Shown here piece after piece: positions 1-7,889 of a stretch of 29,242 bases of DNA (its first letter is position 1; each line of letters opens with the position of its first letter). The stretch comes from Streptococcus parasanguinis. GTDB lineage: Bacteria > Bacillota > Bacilli > Lactobacillales > Streptococcaceae. The position numbers were made by a program, and so were the translations under genes. The DNA is taken from contig JAGZKI010000032.1 in assembly GCA_018365265.1 (NCBI GenBank), forward strand, positions 1 to 29,242, in the 5' to 3' direction. The notes under the pieces are model-generated. The model ran no database searches. It saw nothing but the letters and a program-made list of their open reading frames with translations, and had not been told where the DNA came from.

Positions 1-314
1 ACCAATTTATCCAAGAATTCGTACATACGTTCACCACGAAGGGTAACTTTTGCACCGATCGCAACACCTTCACGAAGACGGAAGCCGGCGATTGATTTTT
101 TAGCCTTAGTGATCAATGGTTTTTGACCTGAGATCAAAGCAAGCTCTTCAGCAGCTTTTTCAAGGTTTTTAGCATTTGATACTGCATCACCAACACCCAT
201 GTTCAAAACGATTTTGTCAACTTTTGGCACAGCCATAACTGATGAATAGTTGAACTGTTCAGTCAATGATGGTACTACTTCATTAAGGTATTTTTCTTTT
301 AAACGATTAGCCAT
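1..314 (-). CDS. rplE: 50S ribosomal protein L5 (partial)
   Basis: This is the amino-terminal part of L5, which binds 5S rRNA in the central protuberance of the large subunit. The reverse strand reads from ATG at 314 as MANRLKEKYLNEVVPSL and runs open to the window edge, about 104 residues; the family is usually about 180, so the rest lies outside. The block VDKIVLNMGVGDAVSNAK and the later LISGQKPLITKAKKSIAGF are typical of L5. It follows rplX by 23 bases with a good ribosome binding site (GAAAGGAGAAGT) and is the last S10-operon gene visible. Confidence 0.97.
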   Translation of the reverse strand, partial: MANRLKEKYLNEVVPSLTEQFNYSSVMAVPKVDKIVLNMGVGDAVSNAKNLEKAAEELALISGQKPLITKAKKSIAGFRLREGVAIGAKVTLRGERMYEFLDKL

Positions 315-337
315 TATACTTCTCCTTTCCTTCGTGA

Positions 338-643
338 TTAGTCAAGCACTTCGCCTGATTTTTTGTTGTAGCGAACTTTTTTGCCGTCTACAAATTTGTA
401 GCCAACACGTCCAGCAACACCGTTTTTGTCCAAAACTTGAACGTTAGAAGCATGGATTGGAGCTTCTTTTTCAACGATCGCACCTTGAGGGTTTTCGTTA
501 TTTGGACGTTGGTGTTTCTTGATGATGTTTACACCTTCTACAACAACTTTATTTACTTTTGGAAGAGCAGTAAGAACAACAGCTTCTACACCTTTGTCTT
601 TACCAGCGATAACGCGAACTTTGTCGCCTTTTTTTACAAACAT
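338..643 (-). CDS. rplX: 50S ribosomal protein L24
   Basis: L24 is an early assembly protein that binds the 5' end of 23S rRNA. The 101-residue product has the usual length and begins MFVKKGDKVRVIAGKDKG, the KOW motif that identifies the family, followed by the GVNIIKKHQRP block. It lies 74 bases after rplN, one of the three long gaps in the operon, and that gap holds two GC-rich hairpins (666-694). An AAGGAG site precedes the ATG. Confidence 0.98.
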   Translation of the reverse strand: MFVKKGDKVRVIAGKDKGVEAVVLTALPKVNKVVVEGVNIIKKHQRPNNENPQGAIVEKEAPIHASNVQVLDKNGVAGRVGYKFVDGKKVRYNKKSGEVLD

Positions 644-665
644 TTTATTCTCCTTTTATTCTTAC

Positions 666-694
666 GCCCGATGGGCACCCTGGCTATGCCAGGG
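666..694 (-). other. Paired GC-rich hairpins between rplN and rplX
   Basis: Two perfect short inverted repeats lie side by side in the 74-base gap: GCCC-GAT-GGGC (666-676) and CCCTGGC-TAT-GCCAGGG (678-694). In the operon RNA they stand after the rplN stop and before the rplX ribosome binding site. No T-run follows on the coding strand, so they are not simple terminators. A role in RNA processing, message stability or partial attenuation is inference. Confidence 0.6.
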
Positions 695-717
695 GACTGT
701 GTTTGTTTTTTTATTGA

Positions 718-1086
718 TTAAAGTACTTCTGGAGCAAGTGACACGATCTTCATGAAACCACCGTCACGCAATTCACGTGCAACTGGGCCAAAGATCCGAG
801 TTCCGCGAGGAGTTTTGTCGTCACGGATGATTACTGCTGCATTTTCGTCGAATTTGATGTATGAACCATCTTTACGACGAGCACCTGATTTAGTACGAAC
901 GATAACAGCTTTTACAACGTCACCTTTCTTAACCGCACCACCAGGAGTAGCTTGTTTTACTGATGCAACGATTACATCACCGATGCTCGCGAATTTACGT
1001 TTTGAACCACCAAGAACTTTGATTGTCAAGATTTCGCGTGCGCCACTGTTATCAGCGACTTTCAAACGAGTTTCTGTTTGAATCAT
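718..1086 (-). CDS. rplN: 50S ribosomal protein L14
   Basis: L14 sits at the subunit interface and contacts 16S rRNA. The 122-residue product matches the family length. It starts MIQTETRLKVADNSGAREI, the classic L14 amino terminus, and contains the GDVIVASVKQATPGG and FGPVARELRDGGFMKIVSLAPEV blocks. It is 25 bases downstream of rpsQ and has an AAAGGAG site in front of the ATG. Confidence 0.99.
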   Translation of the reverse strand: MIQTETRLKVADNSGAREILTIKVLGGSKRKFASIGDVIVASVKQATPGGAVKKGDVVKAVIVRTKSGARRKDGSYIKFDENAAVIIRDDKTPRGTRIFGPVARELRDGGFMKIVSLAPEVL

Positions 1087-1111
1087 TTACGTTTTCTCCT
1101 TTCAGGTATGA

Positions 1112-1372
1112 TTAGATGATGACCGCTTCTTCAACGACTTCTACAAGACGGAAGCGTTTTGTAGCTGAAAGCGGACGAGTTTCCATGATACGAACGATAT
1201 CGCCTTCTTTAGCAACATTGTTTTCATCATGAGCTTTGTATTTTTTAGAATAGTTGATACGTTTACCATAGACTGGGTGGTTACGTTTAGTTTCAACTAC
1301 AACTGTGATTGTTTTGTCCATTTTGTCAGACACAACGCGTCCAACAAGAACTTTACGATTATTGCGTTCCAT
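1112..1372 (-). CDS. rpsQ: 30S ribosomal protein S17
   Basis: S17 is a primary 16S rRNA-binding protein of the small subunit with an OB fold. The 86-residue product has the family signatures [18 protein letters not shown] and the KAHDENN block, and ends in a typical [16 protein letters not shown] tail. It lies between rpmC (23 bases upstream) and rplN, the conserved order of this operon. A GGAGAATTTCA spacing precedes the start. Confidence 0.98.
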
Positions 1373-1395
1373 TGAAATTCTCCTTCCCTAGTCTA

Positions 1396-1602
1396 TTATT
1401 TAGCTTCTGATTGAACAGTTTTGATACGAGCGATTTGTTTTTTCACTTCTTTCAAACGTCCAGTTTGTTCCAATTGACCAGCAGCTGCTTGGAAACGAAG
1501 TTCAAACAATTCTTTCTTCAATTCATTTTCACGCTTCGCGAGTTCTTCTTGAGAAAGACCACGAAGTTCTTTAACAAATTCTTTTACTTCTGTAAGTTTC
1601 AT
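1396..1602 (-). CDS. rpmC: 50S ribosomal protein L29
   Basis: L29 is a small helical protein at the peptide exit site, next to L23. The 68-residue product is almost all helix-forming, with KEFVKELRGLSQEELAKREN and the conserved ELFELRFQAAAGQLEQTGRL segment. It begins 9 bases after rplP, consistent with translational coupling. Confidence 0.98.
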   Translation of the reverse strand: MKLTEVKEFVKELRGLSQEELAKRENELKKELFELRFQAAAGQLEQTGRLKEVKKQIARIKTVQSEAK

Positions 1603-1611
1603 GACCTCTCC

Positions 1612-2025
1612 TTATTCTGCTTCACGTTTCACAAATTTAGTTTTAACTGGCAATTTGTGGCTAGCAAGACGAAGTGCTTCGCGCGCAATCTCTTCAGATA
1701 CACCAGCGATTTCGAACATCACTTTACCACGTTTAACTGGTGCTACCCAACCTTCAGGAGCCCCTTTACCAGATCCCATACGTACCCCGATAGCTTTAGC
1801 GGTGTATGATTTGTGTGGGAAAATCTTAATCCAAACTTTACCACCACGTTTCATGTAACGAGTCATGGCGATACGAGCAGCTTCGATTTGACGGTTTGTG
1901 ATCCAGTGGCTAGTTGTAGCTTGAAGACCGTATTCACCGAATGCTACTTCTTTTCCACCTTTTGCTTCACCGCGCATTTTACCACGGAATTCGCGACGGT
2001 GTTTTACACGTTTAGGTACTAACAT
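1612..2025 (-). CDS. rplP: 50S ribosomal protein L16
   Basis: L16 organises the A-site tRNA region near the peptidyl transferase centre. The 137-residue protein begins MLVPKRVKHRREFRGKMRG and includes TSHWITNRQIEAARIAMTRY and GSGKGAPEGWVAPVKRGKV, all typical of L16. It starts 3 bases after the rpsC stop, so the two are very likely coupled in translation. Confidence 0.99.
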   Translation of the reverse strand: MLVPKRVKHRREFRGKMRGEAKGGKEVAFGEYGLQATTSHWITNRQIEAARIAMTRYMKRGGKVWIKIFPHKSYTAKAIGVRMGSGKGAPEGWVAPVKRGKVMFEIAGVSEEIAREALRLASHKLPVKTKFVKREAE

Positions 2026-2028
2026 TGG

Positions 2029-2682
2029 TTATTTACCTCCTTTAGCGTCTTTACGAGCTGGAAGAACTTCACCACGGTAGATCCATACTTTAACACCAAG
2101 TTTACCGTAAGTAGTGTCTGCTTCTTCCCAAGCGTAATCGATATCAGCGCGAAGTGTGTGGAGTGGAACAGTTCCTTCAGAGTATCCTTCTGCACGGGCA
2201 ATATCTGCACCGTTCAAACGACCTGATACTTGAGTTTTGATTCCTTTAGCTCCAGCACGCATAGCACGTTGGATTGCTTGTTTTTGTGCACGACGGAAAG
2301 CAACACGTTGTTCCAATTGACGAGCGATTCCTTCACCAACAAGGTGAGCGTCCAAGTCAGGACGTTTGATCTCAATGATGTTGATGTGTACTTGTTTACC
2401 AGTCAATTTGTTAAGAGCTGCACGAAGTGCATCAACGTTTGCTCCACCTTTACCAATAACCATACCTGGTTTAGCAGTGTGAAGAGAAACGTTAACTTTG
2501 TTTACTGCGCGTTCGATTTCAATAGTTGAAACGGCTGCGTCAGCCAATTCTTTTTGAATGAATTTACGGATTGCAAGATCTTCATGAAGGTAATCCGCGT
2601 ATTCTTTTTCAGCATACCATTTGGCATCCCAATCACGGATGATACCAACACGCATACCAATTGGATGTACTTTTTGACCCAC
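2029..2682 (-). CDS. rpsC: 30S ribosomal protein S3
   Basis: S3 forms part of the mRNA entry channel of the small subunit. The 217-residue protein begins MGQKVHPIGMRVGIIRDW. It has a KH domain with the GKGGANVDALR loop (VIGKGG in the first third), and the carboxy-terminal RRAQKQAIQRAMRAGAKG and GVKVWIYRGEVLP blocks. Length and order fit Streptococcus. It is 12 bases from rplV and 3 from rplP. Confidence 0.99.
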   Translation of the reverse strand: MGQKVHPIGMRVGIIRDWDAKWYAEKEYADYLHEDLAIRKFIQKELADAAVSTIEIERAVNKVNVSLHTAKPGMVIGKGGANVDALRAALNKLTGKQVHINIIEIKRPDLDAHLVGEGIARQLEQRVAFRRAQKQAIQRAMRAGAKGIKTQVSGRLNGADIARAEGYSEGTVPLHTLRADIDYAWEEADTTYGKLGVKVWIYRGEVLPARKDAKGGK

Positions 2683-2694
2683 GAGTTTACCTCC

Positions 2695-3039
2695 TTATTT
2701 TTCTGCAACAGCTACTGTGATGTGAGCTGTACGTTTGTTGATTGGTGAAGCTGAACCTTTCGCACGTGGACGGAAACGTTTCATTGTTGGTCCTTCGTTT
2801 GCGAATGCTTCAGATACTACCAAGTTAGCTTTTTCTAAACCAAAGTTGTTTTCAGCGTTTGCTACTGCTGAGTTCAACACTTTAAGGATGATCCCTGCAG
2901 CTTTGTTTGGTGTGAATGTCAAAATAGCGATGGCATCGGCTACGCTTTTACCACGGATGTTGTCAAGAACAAGACGTGATTTACGAGGTGAAACACGCAC
3001 TGTACGAGCCATTGCTTTAGCTGAAGTAATTTCTGCCAT
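2695..3039 (-). CDS. rplV: 50S ribosomal protein L22
   Basis: L22 lines the nascent peptide tunnel with a long hairpin loop. The 114-residue protein starts MAEITSAKAMARTVRVSPRK and carries the conserved loop and tail segment RFRPRAKGSASPINKRTAHI. Changes in this loop can affect macrolide susceptibility in other streptococci, but nothing unusual stands out here by eye. It lies 11 bases after rpsS. Confidence 0.99.
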   Translation of the reverse strand: MAEITSAKAMARTVRVSPRKSRLVLDNIRGKSVADAIAILTFTPNKAAGIILKVLNSAVANAENNFGLEKANLVVSEAFANEGPTMKRFRPRAKGSASPINKRTAHITVAVAEK

Positions 3040-3050
3040 TTATGTTCTCC

Positions 3051-3332
3051 TTATTTTCTACGTGTCTTCTTGTCGTCTGCCGCGTGACCTTTGTAAGTAC
3101 GAGTTGGTGCAAATTCACCAAGCTTGTGACCTACCATGTCTTCTTGGATGTAAACAGGCACATGTTTACGTCCATCATAAACTGCGATAGTGTATCCGAT
3201 GAAACTTGGGAAGATCGTTGAACGACGTGACCAAGTTTTAATTACTTTTTTCTTTTCGTCGTTTGCTTGAGCTTCAACTTTTTTCATCAAATGCTCATCG
3301 ACGAAAGGTCCTTTTTTAAGACTACGTCCCAT
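3051..3332 (-). CDS. rpsS: 30S ribosomal protein S19
   Basis: S19 binds with S13 at the head of the small subunit. The frame is open to 3365, but the start at 3332 is chosen because [19 protein letters not shown] is the universal S19 amino terminus and AAAGGAGAAAATTACAAA stands in front of it. The resulting 93 residues are the usual size. It contains [20 protein letters not shown] and [15 protein letters not shown]. It follows rplB after a 96-base gap with a strong hairpin. Confidence 0.98.
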
Positions 3333-3364
3333 TTTGTAATTTTCTCCTTTAAAATTTAGTACCA

Positions 3365-3400
3365 CAGCGGCTTGCGCTGCTATGCAGCGCTACCGAGCTG
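3365..3400 (-). other. Strong hairpin between rplB and rpsS
   Basis: The core is a perfect 7-base-pair stem, GCGCTGC-TAT-GCAGCGC (3374-3390). Further pairing (CGG with CCG and AGC with GCT) extends it across most of 3365-3400. It lies in the 96-base gap between the rplB stop and the rpsS ribosome binding site. The TAT loop matches the hairpin between rplN and rplX. No T-run follows on the coding strand, so it is more likely a processing or stability element than a full terminator; this is inference. Confidence 0.6.
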
Positions 3401-3428
3401 GCGGAAAGTGTAAGCTAGTTGCTTATGA

Positions 3429-4262
3429 TTATTTTTGGTTGCGACGACGAACGATAAGTTTGTCAGATTTCGCTTTCTTGTTACGAGTTTTAAGACCAAG
3501 CGCAGGTTTACCCCAAGGAGTAGATGGCGCTTTACGTCCAACTGGTGCTTTACCTTCACCACCACCGTGTGGGTGATCATTCGGGTTCATTACAGAACCA
3601 CGAACTGTAGGGCGAACACCTTTCCAGCGGTTACGTCCCGCTTTACCAAGGTTTACAAGTCCATGTTGTTCGTTTCCGACAACACCAACTGTAGCACGGC
3701 AAGTTCCAAGAATCATACGAACTTCGCCTGATTGAAGACGAACAAGTACATATTTACCTTCAGAACCCAATACTTGAGCAGAAGCTCCAGCAGCACGTAC
3801 CAATTCTCCACCTTTACCAGGTTTCAATTCGATGTTGTGGATCAAAGTACCAACTGGGATGTTAGCAAGTGGAAGAGCGTTTCCGACTTTGATATCTGCT
3901 TCTGGTCCTGATACGATACGTTGACCTACTTCAAGACCTTTAGGGGCGATGATGTAAGCTTTCACACCGTCAGTGTAGTGTACAAGCGCGATGTTAGCTG
4001 AGCGGTTTGGATCGTATTCGATCGTTTTAACGACTGCTTCAACTCCATCTTTGTTACGTTTGAAATCGATCAAACGGTAATGACGTTTGTGTCCACCACC
4101 TTGGTGACGAACAGTGATACGACCGTTGTTGTTACGACCTGCTTTGTTTTTAAGAGAAACAAGCAAAGTTTTCTCAGGTGTGTTTGTTGTGATTTCAGCG
4201 AAATCCAAAGAAGTCATATTACGGCGACCGTTTGTTGTTGGTTTATAAACACGAATTCCCAC
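3429..4262 (-). CDS. rplB: 50S ribosomal protein L2
   Basis: L2 is needed for subunit association and peptidyl transferase activity. The 277-residue protein has the family length and begins MGIRVYKPTTNGRRNMTSLD. The carboxy-terminal NPNDHPHGGGEGKAPVG contains the conserved histidine implicated in peptide bond formation. It follows rplW by 17 bases. Confidence 0.99.
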   Translation of the reverse strand: MGIRVYKPTTNGRRNMTSLDFAEITTNTPEKTLLVSLKNKAGRNNNGRITVRHQGGGHKRHYRLIDFKRNKDGVEAVVKTIEYDPNRSANIALVHYTDGVKAYIIAPKGLEVGQRIVSGPEADIKVGNALPLANIPVGTLIHNIELKPGKGGELVRAAGASAQVLGSEGKYVLVRLQSGEVRMILGTCRATVGVVGNEQHGLVNLGKAGRNRWKGVRPTVRGSVMNPNDHPHGGGEGKAPVGRKAPSTPWGKPALGLKTRNKKAKSDKLIVRRRNQK

Positions 4263-4279
4263 GATATTTCCTCCTTAGA

Positions 4280-4576
4280 TTATTCAGCTTCAGTAGCAAA
4301 CAACTCGATTGCTTTAGAATCAGCTGCAAGCGTGATGATAGCTTTTTTAGTTTTTGAAGTAAAACCAGTGTAACGTCCAACGCGTTTTGCTTTAGGTTTT
4401 ACGTTTACAGTGTTCACATTCGCAACTTTTACACCTTCAAACGCAGCTTCAACAGCTTGTTTGATCAAAAGTTTGTGAGCGCGAGTGTCAACTTCAAATA
4501 CATATTTGCCTGCTTCAAGTTGAGCCATTGACTTTTCAGTGATAACAGGTTTTTTGATAACATCATACAAATTCAT
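4280..4576 (-). CDS. rplW: 50S ribosomal protein L23
   Basis: L23 sits at the peptide tunnel exit and docks trigger factor and the signal recognition particle. The 98-residue protein starts MNLYDVIKKPVITEKSMAQL and has the KLLIKQAVEAAFEGVKVANV and RVGRYTGFTSKTKKA blocks. Its ATG overlaps the rplD stop codon by one base (TAATG), a clear coupling arrangement. Confidence 0.98.
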   Translation of the reverse strand: MNLYDVIKKPVITEKSMAQLEAGKYVFEVDTRAHKLLIKQAVEAAFEGVKVANVNTVNVKPKAKRVGRYTGFTSKTKKAIITLAADSKAIELFATEAE

Positions 4577-5199
4577 TATGCAAGAACCTCCTCGATTTTA
4601 GAGATAGCTGCTTGAGTAACAAGAAGTTTGTCACTATTTGCGATGTCAAGAACACTTGCAGTTGTAGCAGTCGCAACTTTCACGTTTGGAAGGTTACGAG
4701 CTGAAAGAGCTGCGAATTCATTTCCTTCTTCAAGAATAACAAGGACTTTAGAATCGATGCTCAAAGCTGCAAGAACTTTTGCAAATTCAGCAGTTTTTGG
4801 AGCTGTAAATTCAAGAGAATCAACGGCTACAAATTTGTTTTCAGCAACTTTTTCTGAGTAAACAGATTTAAGTGCAAGGCGACGAACTTTTTGAGGAAGT
4901 TTGTACGCATAGCTACGTGGAGTTGGTCCGAAGACAATTCCACCACCACGCCATTGTGGAGAGCGGATAGAACCTTGACGAGCACGTCCAGTTCCTTTTT
5001 GACGCCATGGTTTGCGTCCGCCACCTGAAACGGCTGAACGGTTTTTAACTGCGTGAGTTCCTTGACGAAGGCTAGCACGTTGGCTGATGATCACATCAAA
5101 TACAACTGCTTGGTTTGGTTCGATACCAAAGATCGCATCGTTAAGAACAACTTCGCCCGCTTGTTTACCAGTTTGGTCGAATAATGTTACATTTGCCAT
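4576..5199 (-). CDS. rplD: 50S ribosomal protein L4
   Basis: L4 is a tunnel protein; in Escherichia coli it also represses this operon. The 207-residue protein includes GTHAVKNRSAVSGGGRKPWR and QKGTGRARQGSIRSPQWRGG, the family signature loop. It lies 24 bases after rplC and overlaps rplW by one base. Whether it regulates this operon, as in E. coli, cannot be judged from sequence. Confidence 0.99.
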   Translation of the reverse strand: MANVTLFDQTGKQAGEVVLNDAIFGIEPNQAVVFDVIISQRASLRQGTHAVKNRSAVSGGGRKPWRQKGTGRARQGSIRSPQWRGGGIVFGPTPRSYAYKLPQKVRRLALKSVYSEKVAENKFVAVDSLEFTAPKTAEFAKVLAALSIDSKVLVILEEGNEFAALSARNLPNVKVATATTASVLDIANSDKLLVTQAAISKIEEVLA

Positions 5200-5223
5200 T
5201 TTGACTGTATTCCCCTTTCCTTA

Positions 5224-5850
5224 TTATTTACCAGCTTTAACTGCTGACTTGATAGTGATAAGAGATTTCTTAGCACCTGGTACGTTACCTTTGATAAGGA
5301 TAACGTTCTTTTCTGGAACAACTTGTACAACTTCAAGGTTTTGAATTGTTACACGATCGCCACCCATGCGTCCTGCAAGGTTTTTACCTTTGAATACGCG
5401 GTTAGGTGCAACAGGTCCCATAGAACCTGGACGACGGTGGTAACGAGAACCGTGAGCCATTGGTCCACGTGATTGTCCGTGGCGTTTGATAACACCTTGG
5501 AAACCTTTACCTTTAGAAGTACCAGTTACATCAACAATGTCTCCAGCTTCGAAAGTGTCAACTGTGATTTCAGCACCAACTTCCAAGCCTTCAACGTTTT
5601 TGAATTCACGAATGAAGCGCTTAGGAGCCGTGTTAGCTTTTGCTACATGTCCTTTAGCAGGTTTGTTGCTCAATACTTCGCGTTTGTCATCGAAACCAAC
5701 TTGGATAGCGTTGTAACCATCTGTTTCAACAGTTTTAACTTGAAGAACAACGTTTGGAGTTGCTTCGATAACTGTTACAGGGATCAATTCGCCAGCTTCA
5801 GTGAAGATTTGAGTCATTCCCACTTTTTTCCCTAAGATTCCTTTTGTCAT
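5224..5850 (-). CDS. rplC: 50S ribosomal protein L3
   Basis: L3 starts large-subunit assembly and reaches into the peptidyl transferase centre. The 208-residue protein begins MTKGILGKKVGMTQIFTEAG and includes GTSKGKGFQGVIKRHGQSRG and GSRYHRRPGSMGPVAPNRVF, which form the central extension. It is separated from rpsJ by 81 bases containing a small GAGC/GCTC stem-loop (about 5898-5916). Confidence 0.99.
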   Translation of the reverse strand: MTKGILGKKVGMTQIFTEAGELIPVTVIEATPNVVLQVKTVETDGYNAIQVGFDDKREVLSNKPAKGHVAKANTAPKRFIREFKNVEGLEVGAEITVDTFEAGDIVDVTGTSKGKGFQGVIKRHGQSRGPMAHGSRYHRRPGSMGPVAPNRVFKGKNLAGRMGGDRVTIQNLEVVQVVPEKNVILIKGNVPGAKKSLITIKSAVKAGK

Positions 5851-5931
5851 GAGAAAATAGTTCCTTTTCTATAGTTTTTTATTCAAAAAGTTTTTAACGA
5901 GCGTTTTTCATGCTCTTGATCAAGCTTTAGA

Positions 5932-6240
5932 TTAAAGTTTGATTTCTACGTTTACACCACTTGGAAGATCCAACTTCATCAAAGCGTCAACTGTTTTTTG
6001 AGTTGGGTTGATGATATCGATCAAACGTTTGTGTGTACGCATTTCGAATTGTTCGCGAGAATCTTTGTATTTGTGAGTCGCACGAATGATTGTGTAGAGG
6101 CTACGTTCAGTTGGAAGTGGGATTGGACCCGCAACTTGTGCACCTGTACGAGTAGCTGATTCTACGATTTTTGCAGCCGCTGTGTCAAGTGTACGGTGTT
6201 CGTACGCTTTCAAACGGATACGGATTTTTTTGTTTGCCAT
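5932..6240 (-). CDS. rpsJ: 30S ribosomal protein S10 (NusE)
   Basis: S10 is a small-subunit head protein and, as NusE, a transcription antitermination factor. The 102-residue product begins MANKKIRIRLKAYEHRTLDT and has the GPIPLPTERSLYTIIRATHK and FEMRTHKRLIDI blocks. It is the first gene of the operon, preceded by GAAAAGGAGAAAAAG, a structured leader of about 130 bases, and a promoter at 6377-6405. Confidence 0.99.
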   Translation of the reverse strand: MANKKIRIRLKAYEHRTLDTAAAKIVESATRTGAQVAGPIPLPTERSLYTIIRATHKYKDSREQFEMRTHKRLIDIINPTQKTVDALMKLDLPSGVNVEIKL

Positions 6241-6292
6241 CTTTTTCTCCTTTTCGTCTATTTAAGATAATAGGCTAGCTCCACAAGAAAAC

Positions 6293-6329
6293 CGACGCGC
6301 GTTGCGTGGCAATGCAACCGAGCGTGTCG
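6293..6329 (-). promoter_or_regulatory. Leader hairpin of the S10 operon
   Basis: The leader RNA can fold into a two-tier stem. The outer arms are CGACACGC and GCGCGUCG (one A-C mismatch); a three-base bulge follows, then an inner GUUGC/GCAAC stem. It lies about 50 bases in front of rpsJ and no T-run follows. Ribosomal operons are often controlled through such leaders, but I do not recognise this one as a named family, so a regulatory role is inference. Confidence 0.55.
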
Positions 6330-6376
6330 CAACCTCTTGCATCAAAGCTAATAGCTGTTTTTCACAGCACCATAGT

Positions 6377-6405
6377 AGTTTAACACAAACAAAGGCCCAA
6401 TGCAA
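6377..6405 (-). promoter_or_regulatory. Promoter of the S10 operon
   Basis: On the reverse strand, TTGCAT (6400-6405) and TAAACT (6377-6382) are 17 bases apart, with TG one base before the -10 element (extended -10). Transcription would start near 6370, giving a leader of about 130 bases to the rpsJ ATG. It is the best sigma-A type site in the gap between tgt and rpsJ. Confidence 0.6.
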
Positions 6406-6494
6406 GGGATTTGAGAAGATTTTTTTCGTTTTTTTGATGAAAGTGTTTTCGAAAGAAATAGAGTGCTAAAAAAGTTGCTATTATATAGGAAAAA

Positions 6495-6618
6495 GGGAGC
6501 GAGACAGAACAAATTTATATCCAATTTGTTCGTCGTCTCGCCCCCGCACAGTTGATTAGGTTATCTTTGGAGCTTAACAAGCGAACAAAGATACCAATCA
6601 ACTACTGCGTCTAGCAGT
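6495..6618 (-). repeat. Two-hairpin intergenic repeat, copy A (tgt terminator)
   Basis: Read on the reverse strand the element has two parts. First comes GCTAGACGCAGTAGTTGATTGG and a long stem closed by AATCAAC (about 6551-6602). After TGTGCGGGG comes a second palindrome, GAGAC-GAC-GAACAAATT pairing with AATTTGTTC-T-GTCTC (about 6502-6539). GGGGGCGAGAC/GTCTCGCTCCC followed by TTTTT looks like a Rho-independent terminator for tgt. A copy in the opposite orientation with paired base changes lies at 29119-29242. I know such sequences as common in streptococcal intergenic regions but cannot give a family name. Confidence 0.75.
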
Positions 6619-6672
6619 TATTCCTATTATTCTCAGATGGATGTAGTCTTTTTTCTTCCTATTTATCTATTT

Positions 6673-7815
6673 CTAGAAATTCCGTCCTGATTTGTTATAG
6701 CCATATTTTTCGACGAAATGCTCACGGAATTCTAAGAGATTGTTATCCATGATGGCTTGACGGACCTGTTTCATGAGGTTGATCAAGAAATAGAGGTTGT
6801 GGTAGCTAGTCAAGCGAATGCCGAAGGTCTCATCTGCCTTGAGGAGGTGGCGAAGATAAGCTCGGGTGTAATTCTTACAAGTGTAGCAATCACATTCGGG
6901 ATCCAGCGGTGTAAAGTCTTCTGCAAATTGCGCATTTTTCACTACTAGGCGTCCTTGACTAGTCATACAGGTACCATTTCGCGCAATCCGCGTCGGCAAG
7001 ACACAGTCAAACATGTCCACTCCACGAATAACGCCATCAATCAGACTGTCTGGAGCTCCTACTCCCATGAGATAGCGTGGCTTGTTCTCTGGTAAGAGCG
7101 GAGTTGTGAAATCAAGCACGGCATTCATCTCTTCATGGCTTTCCCCAACAGCTAAGCCACCGATAGAATAGCCTGGAAAGTCCATGCTGACCAAATCTTG
7201 GGCAGACTGACGGCGCAAGTCTTCAAATCCAGCCCCTTGAACAATCCCGAAAAGACCTTGATCATGAGGACGACGGTGAGCCTTCAGGCCACGTTCTGCC
7301 CAACGACTGGTCCGTTCGATTGATTTTTTCACATAATCATAGGGCTGATAGAACTGAGGGCATTCATCAAAGGACATCATGATGTCGCTCCCTAGATTGT
7401 TTTGGATGGAGATGGCCTTTTCTGGAGAGAGGAACATCTTCGAGCCGTTGAGGTGGTTTTTAAAGGTTACCCCTTCTTCGGTGATGTTGCGGGTATCCGC
7501 TAATGAATAGACTTGGAAGCCTCCACTATCTGTCAAAATCGGCTGGTCCCAGTTCATGAACTGGTGCAGTCCTCCTGCTTTTGCGACCAAGTCGTCCCCG
7601 GGACGAAGCCAGAGATGGTAGGTGTTGGCCAAGATAATTCCGGAACCCATTTCCTTGAGTTCTTCTGGCGATTGGGTCTTAACGGTTGCCTGAGTCCCTA
7701 CAGGCATAAACATTGGGGTTGGGAAGGTCCCGTGAGGGGTGATAATTTCTCCCAGACGAGCACCTGTATGCTTTTCTTTTTTGATTAATCGATATTGAAT
7801 CGGTGAATCTGTCAT
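6673..7815 (-). CDS. tgt: tRNA-guanine transglycosylase (queuine tRNA-ribosyltransferase)
   Basis: Tgt swaps the guanine at position 34 of GUN-anticodon tRNAs for the queuosine precursor preQ1. The 380-residue protein has the base-binding aspartate in TDSGGFQVYSL (D96), the GGLAVGE recognition loop, the nucleophile in VDMFDCVLPTR (D270), and the zinc ligands C308, C310, C313 and H339. The frame is open to 7899, but ATG at 7815 is preferred because GGAGG stands five bases before it and MTDSPIQYRLIKKEKHTGAR is the usual amino terminus. No queuosine biosynthesis gene is nearby. It has its own promoter (7890-7918). Confidence 0.97.
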   Translation of the reverse strand: MTDSPIQYRLIKKEKHTGARLGEIITPHGTFPTPMFMPVGTQATVKTQSPEELKEMGSGIILANTYHLWLRPGDDLVAKAGGLHQFMNWDQPILTDSGGFQVYSLADTRNITEEGVTFKNHLNGSKMFLSPEKAISIQNNLGSDIMMSFDECPQFYQPYDYVKKSIERTSRWAERGLKAHRRPHDQGLFGIVQGAGFEDLRRQSAQDLVSMDFPGYSIGGLAVGESHEEMNAVLDFTTPLLPENKPRYLMGVGAPDSLIDGVIRGVDMFDCVLPTRIARNGTCMTSQGRLVVKNAQFAEDFTPLDPECDCYTCKNYTRAYLRHLLKADETFGIRLTSYHNLYFLINLMKQVRQAIMDNNLLEFREHFVEKYGYNKSGRNF

Positions 7816-7889
7816 GGTTACCTCCGTACTGGGAAAAACAGTCCCAGCCTTCTTATTCCTGTCACAGTTTTCCTGTGAGCACCTGTACG

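Noticed and set aside
5898..5960. ATCAAGCTTTA/TAAAGTTTGAT inverted repeat at the end of rpsJ as a terminator
   Set aside because: It includes rpsJ codons, is AT-rich with no T-run after it, and the operon must continue into rplC.
6475..6490. TATATAATAG on the reverse strand just after the tgt terminator, resembling a -10 element
   Set aside because: No -35 element lies 15-19 bases upstream and it falls in the T-rich tail of the terminator. The TTGCAT/TAAACT pair at 6377-6405 is a better promoter for rpsJ.
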